Source of the DNA: Bdellovibrio sp. GT3
GTDB lineage: Bacteria > Bdellovibrionota > Bdellovibrionia > Bdellovibrionales > Bdellovibrionaceae
DNA length: 64,000 bases
Reading direction: 5' to 3'
Assembly (NCBI RefSeq): GCF_037996765.1
Contig: NZ_JBBNAD010000001.1
Span: 1-64,000 of the forward strand
Shown one piece after another: positions 62,547 to 64,000 of the stretch; within the stretch, counting starts at the first letter, position 1, and every line of letters begins with the position of its first letter. Under the pieces are notes generated by a model, which worked only from the letters and a program-made list of their open reading frames with translations, searched no databases and was not told the DNA's origin. The position numbers were made by a program, and so were the translations under genes.

Positions 62547-64000
62547 TACTTGGTCTCCTTTTTGTACTGAGACTTGAGCATGCCCAATCCCCAGATAACC
62601 AGGATCAGGAAGATCAGAACTGAAACCGCAGCCGCGTAACCATAGCGATACAAGTTGAAGGCCGCTTTATAAACATAGGATACCAGGATGTGTGTTTGGT
62701 CGCCCGGTTCGCCGGCGTTGGATACCAGCCAGATCACATTCAAATTGTTGAAAGTCCAGATCGAACCCAAAAGTGCCGCCGGTACCATGACTGGCAAAAG
62801 CAATGGCCACGTGATGTGACGGAAACGCTGCCAGGAAGTGGCGCCATCCAGACGAGCGGCTTCGTACAGTGAGCCTGGAATTGATTGCAAGCCACCCAAT
62901 GCAACGATCATCATGAATGGGAATCCCAACCAAACGTTGGTGATGATACAGGCGATGAATGCCGTGGTTGGCTGACTTAACCATTGAACCGGCGACAGTT
63001 GCAGGAAGTTTTGCAAAAAGATGTTAATCGGCCCGTATTCCTGATTGAACATCGCACGCCAGGTGAGTGCGGTGATGTATTGAGGCACTGCCCATGGGAT
63101 AATTAAAAGAGCGCGCCAGAATCCCTTGAATGGCATCACAGAATCAATCACCACCGCTAGGAAAACCCCTAGAGTGACGTGGAAGAAAACGTTGGAGACC
63201 GTCCAGATAATGGTTTTCAGGAACAGGGAGTAAAACTTCGGATCAGAGAGTGCATTCACGTAATGAGTAAAGCCAACAAGGGACCAGTCCTGGAACGTGC
63301 GCAACGAGAAGTTCGAAAATGAAATCGCGATATTATAAAAGAACGGATAAACGATGACCGCAAAGATTCCGATGAATGCTGGCAGCATCATATAATACGC
63401 AAAACGATTCGGACCATTGAAGCCTTTGATAAACGCAACCAGGGATTTGCGACCAGTCCACAGAACAAGCAGAATCACCAGTCCAAAAAAGACTTTGATG
63501 ACGATGGCGCCGGCATCCGGTTGCAATACTTCGTTCATTTCGGAAATTTGTTTTTCTGCCAAAACCTGCGCGCCTTGCGCACCAGCTTGTGGAGTCAAAC
63601 TGCCAGCCAATACTTTTTGGTATTGAATGCGCAAGCTGTCCCAGATGGCACGGACCTCAGGTACGATGGGCATTGGGTGGCCGACTTCCATAATGTCAGC
63701 GGAGATTTTCAGAAGTGGATTATTTTTTACAACGTCGGTATTGCGGGCTTCCAGATTGGAAGGAAGGGTTCCCACTTTTTCGGCGAATTGCAATTGCACG
63801 GCGGTCGATGTCAGGTAACGCAGAAGTTTAATCGCAGCCGCTTCATGTTCCGGAGACTTCATATTCACGTTCAGTGAATAACCCTTGGTTCCAACCAGGG
63901 AGGCTGGCCATTTGCCAGTGCCGGAAATCATCGGAATACGGGTGATGCCAAAATCAACTTTGGCTTCTTTGTAGTCGCCCCAAGACCAGTCACCATTGAT
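62546..64000 (-). CDS. Fused sugar-binding protein and MalF permease, 3' part
   Basis: The frame runs past the right edge without a start codon, so only the C-terminal 484 residues are seen. The first part is a MalE-type binding protein C-terminus (INGDWSWGDYKEAKVDFGIT, SLNVNMKSPEHEAAAIKLLR, HPMPIVPEVRAIWDSLRI). After about 150 residues it passes without a stop into a first membrane segment (VIKVFFGLVILLVLWTG) and then a complete MalF-type permease with the EAARLDGATSWQRFRHI loop. A single chain therefore combines capture in the periplasm with transport, a rare arrangement. It is followed by malG- and malK-like genes. Confidence 0.93.
   Translation of the reverse strand: MNGDWSWGDYKEAKVDFGITRIPMISGTGKWPASLVGTKGYSLNVNMKSPEHEAAAIKLLRYLTSTAVQLQFAEKVGTLPSNLEARNTDVVKNNPLLKISADIMEVGHPMPIVPEVRAIWDSLRIQYQKVLAGSLTPQAGAQGAQVLAEKQISEMNEVLQPDAGAIVIKVFFGLVILLVLWTGRKSLVAFIKGFNGPNRFAYYMMLPAFIGIFAVIVYPFFYNIAISFSNFSLRTFQDWSLVGFTHYVNALSDPKFYSLFLKTIIWTVSNVFFHVTLGVFLAVVIDSVMPFKGFWRALLIIPWAVPQYITALTWRAMFNQEYGPINIFLQNFLQLSPVQWLSQPTTAFIACIITNVWLGFPFMMIVALGGLQSIPGSLYEAARLDGATSWQRFRHITWPLLLPVMVPAALLGSIWTFNNLNVIWLVSNAGEPGDQTHILVSYVYKAAFNLYRYGYAAAVSVLIFLILVIWGLGMLKSQYKKETK

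Overview
The window looks like a chromosome segment of a predatory delta-type bacterium of the Bdellovibrio group. This is inferred from gene content: a very long repetitive fibre protein of the kind Bdellovibrio carries, many exported proteins without a known family, secreted lipid-active and proteolytic enzymes, a TonB receptor paired with a PepSY membrane protein, TldD/TldE, and a bacterial Rsm22 homologue. Species is not proven. I saw no rRNA, tRNA or CRISPR array.

Layout. 1-892: 5' part of an RCC1-repeat lipoprotein gene that runs off the left edge. 1000-6916: a minus-strand accessory block that reads like an integrated element. In transcription order it holds a small protein, a large serine recombinase, a thioredoxin-fold protein without a CxxC pair, a protein with a PD-(D/E)xK nuclease signature, a tandem AAA+ ATPase, and an XRE-type regulator. 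This is the best candidate for an undescribed (possibly defence) system. 6917-7487: T-rich spacer with a large inverted repeat and a terminator. 7488-15258: exported proteins of unknown role, then a TonB-dependent receptor coupled to a PepSY-TM protein. 15312-18076: exported DUF1254 lipoprotein, a PLA2-like protein and an App1-type phosphatase. 18198-23070: rsm22-like, heptosyltransferase, gcvP. 23884-30287: LamG protein translationally coupled to an 1827-residue fibre protein. 30510-34141: Lys-rich histone-like protein, then tldD, tldE and a DUF4286 gene. 34498-35999: small exported protein and epmA-like. 36059-40248: HU/IHF, two glycosyltransferases, a Nudix hydrolase, pyrD. 40309-41583: gdhA. 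41697-47062: alpha/beta hydrolase, Tat-exported GMC oxidoreductase, trypsin-like protease, AlkB-like dioxygenase. 47168-52479: heptose-7-phosphate kinase, DOPA-dioxygenase-like, phosphotransferase, exported protein, rlmN with a structured leader, PfkB kinase. 52579-53491: ohr-ohrR with a clear operator. 53737-57511: acidic coiled-coil protein, metallophosphoesterase, pgi. 57579-58100: hemerythrin-like. 58245-64000: ROK kinase, animal-type alpha-amylase, and a maltose-type ABC transporter whose MalE and MalF parts are fused.

How the genes fit together. The right end is a coherent maltodextrin module: the fused binding protein/permease, second permease and ATPase import sugar; the exported amylase makes the oligomers; the ROK kinase and, further left, pgi feed glucose into glycolysis. 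The exported phospholipase-like, phosphatase, protease, sterol-oxidase-like and fibre proteins are consistent with a cell that attacks other cells, but that role is inferred. Start codons were chosen by Shine-Dalgarno spacing and signal-peptide position, so several proteins begin inside a longer open frame.
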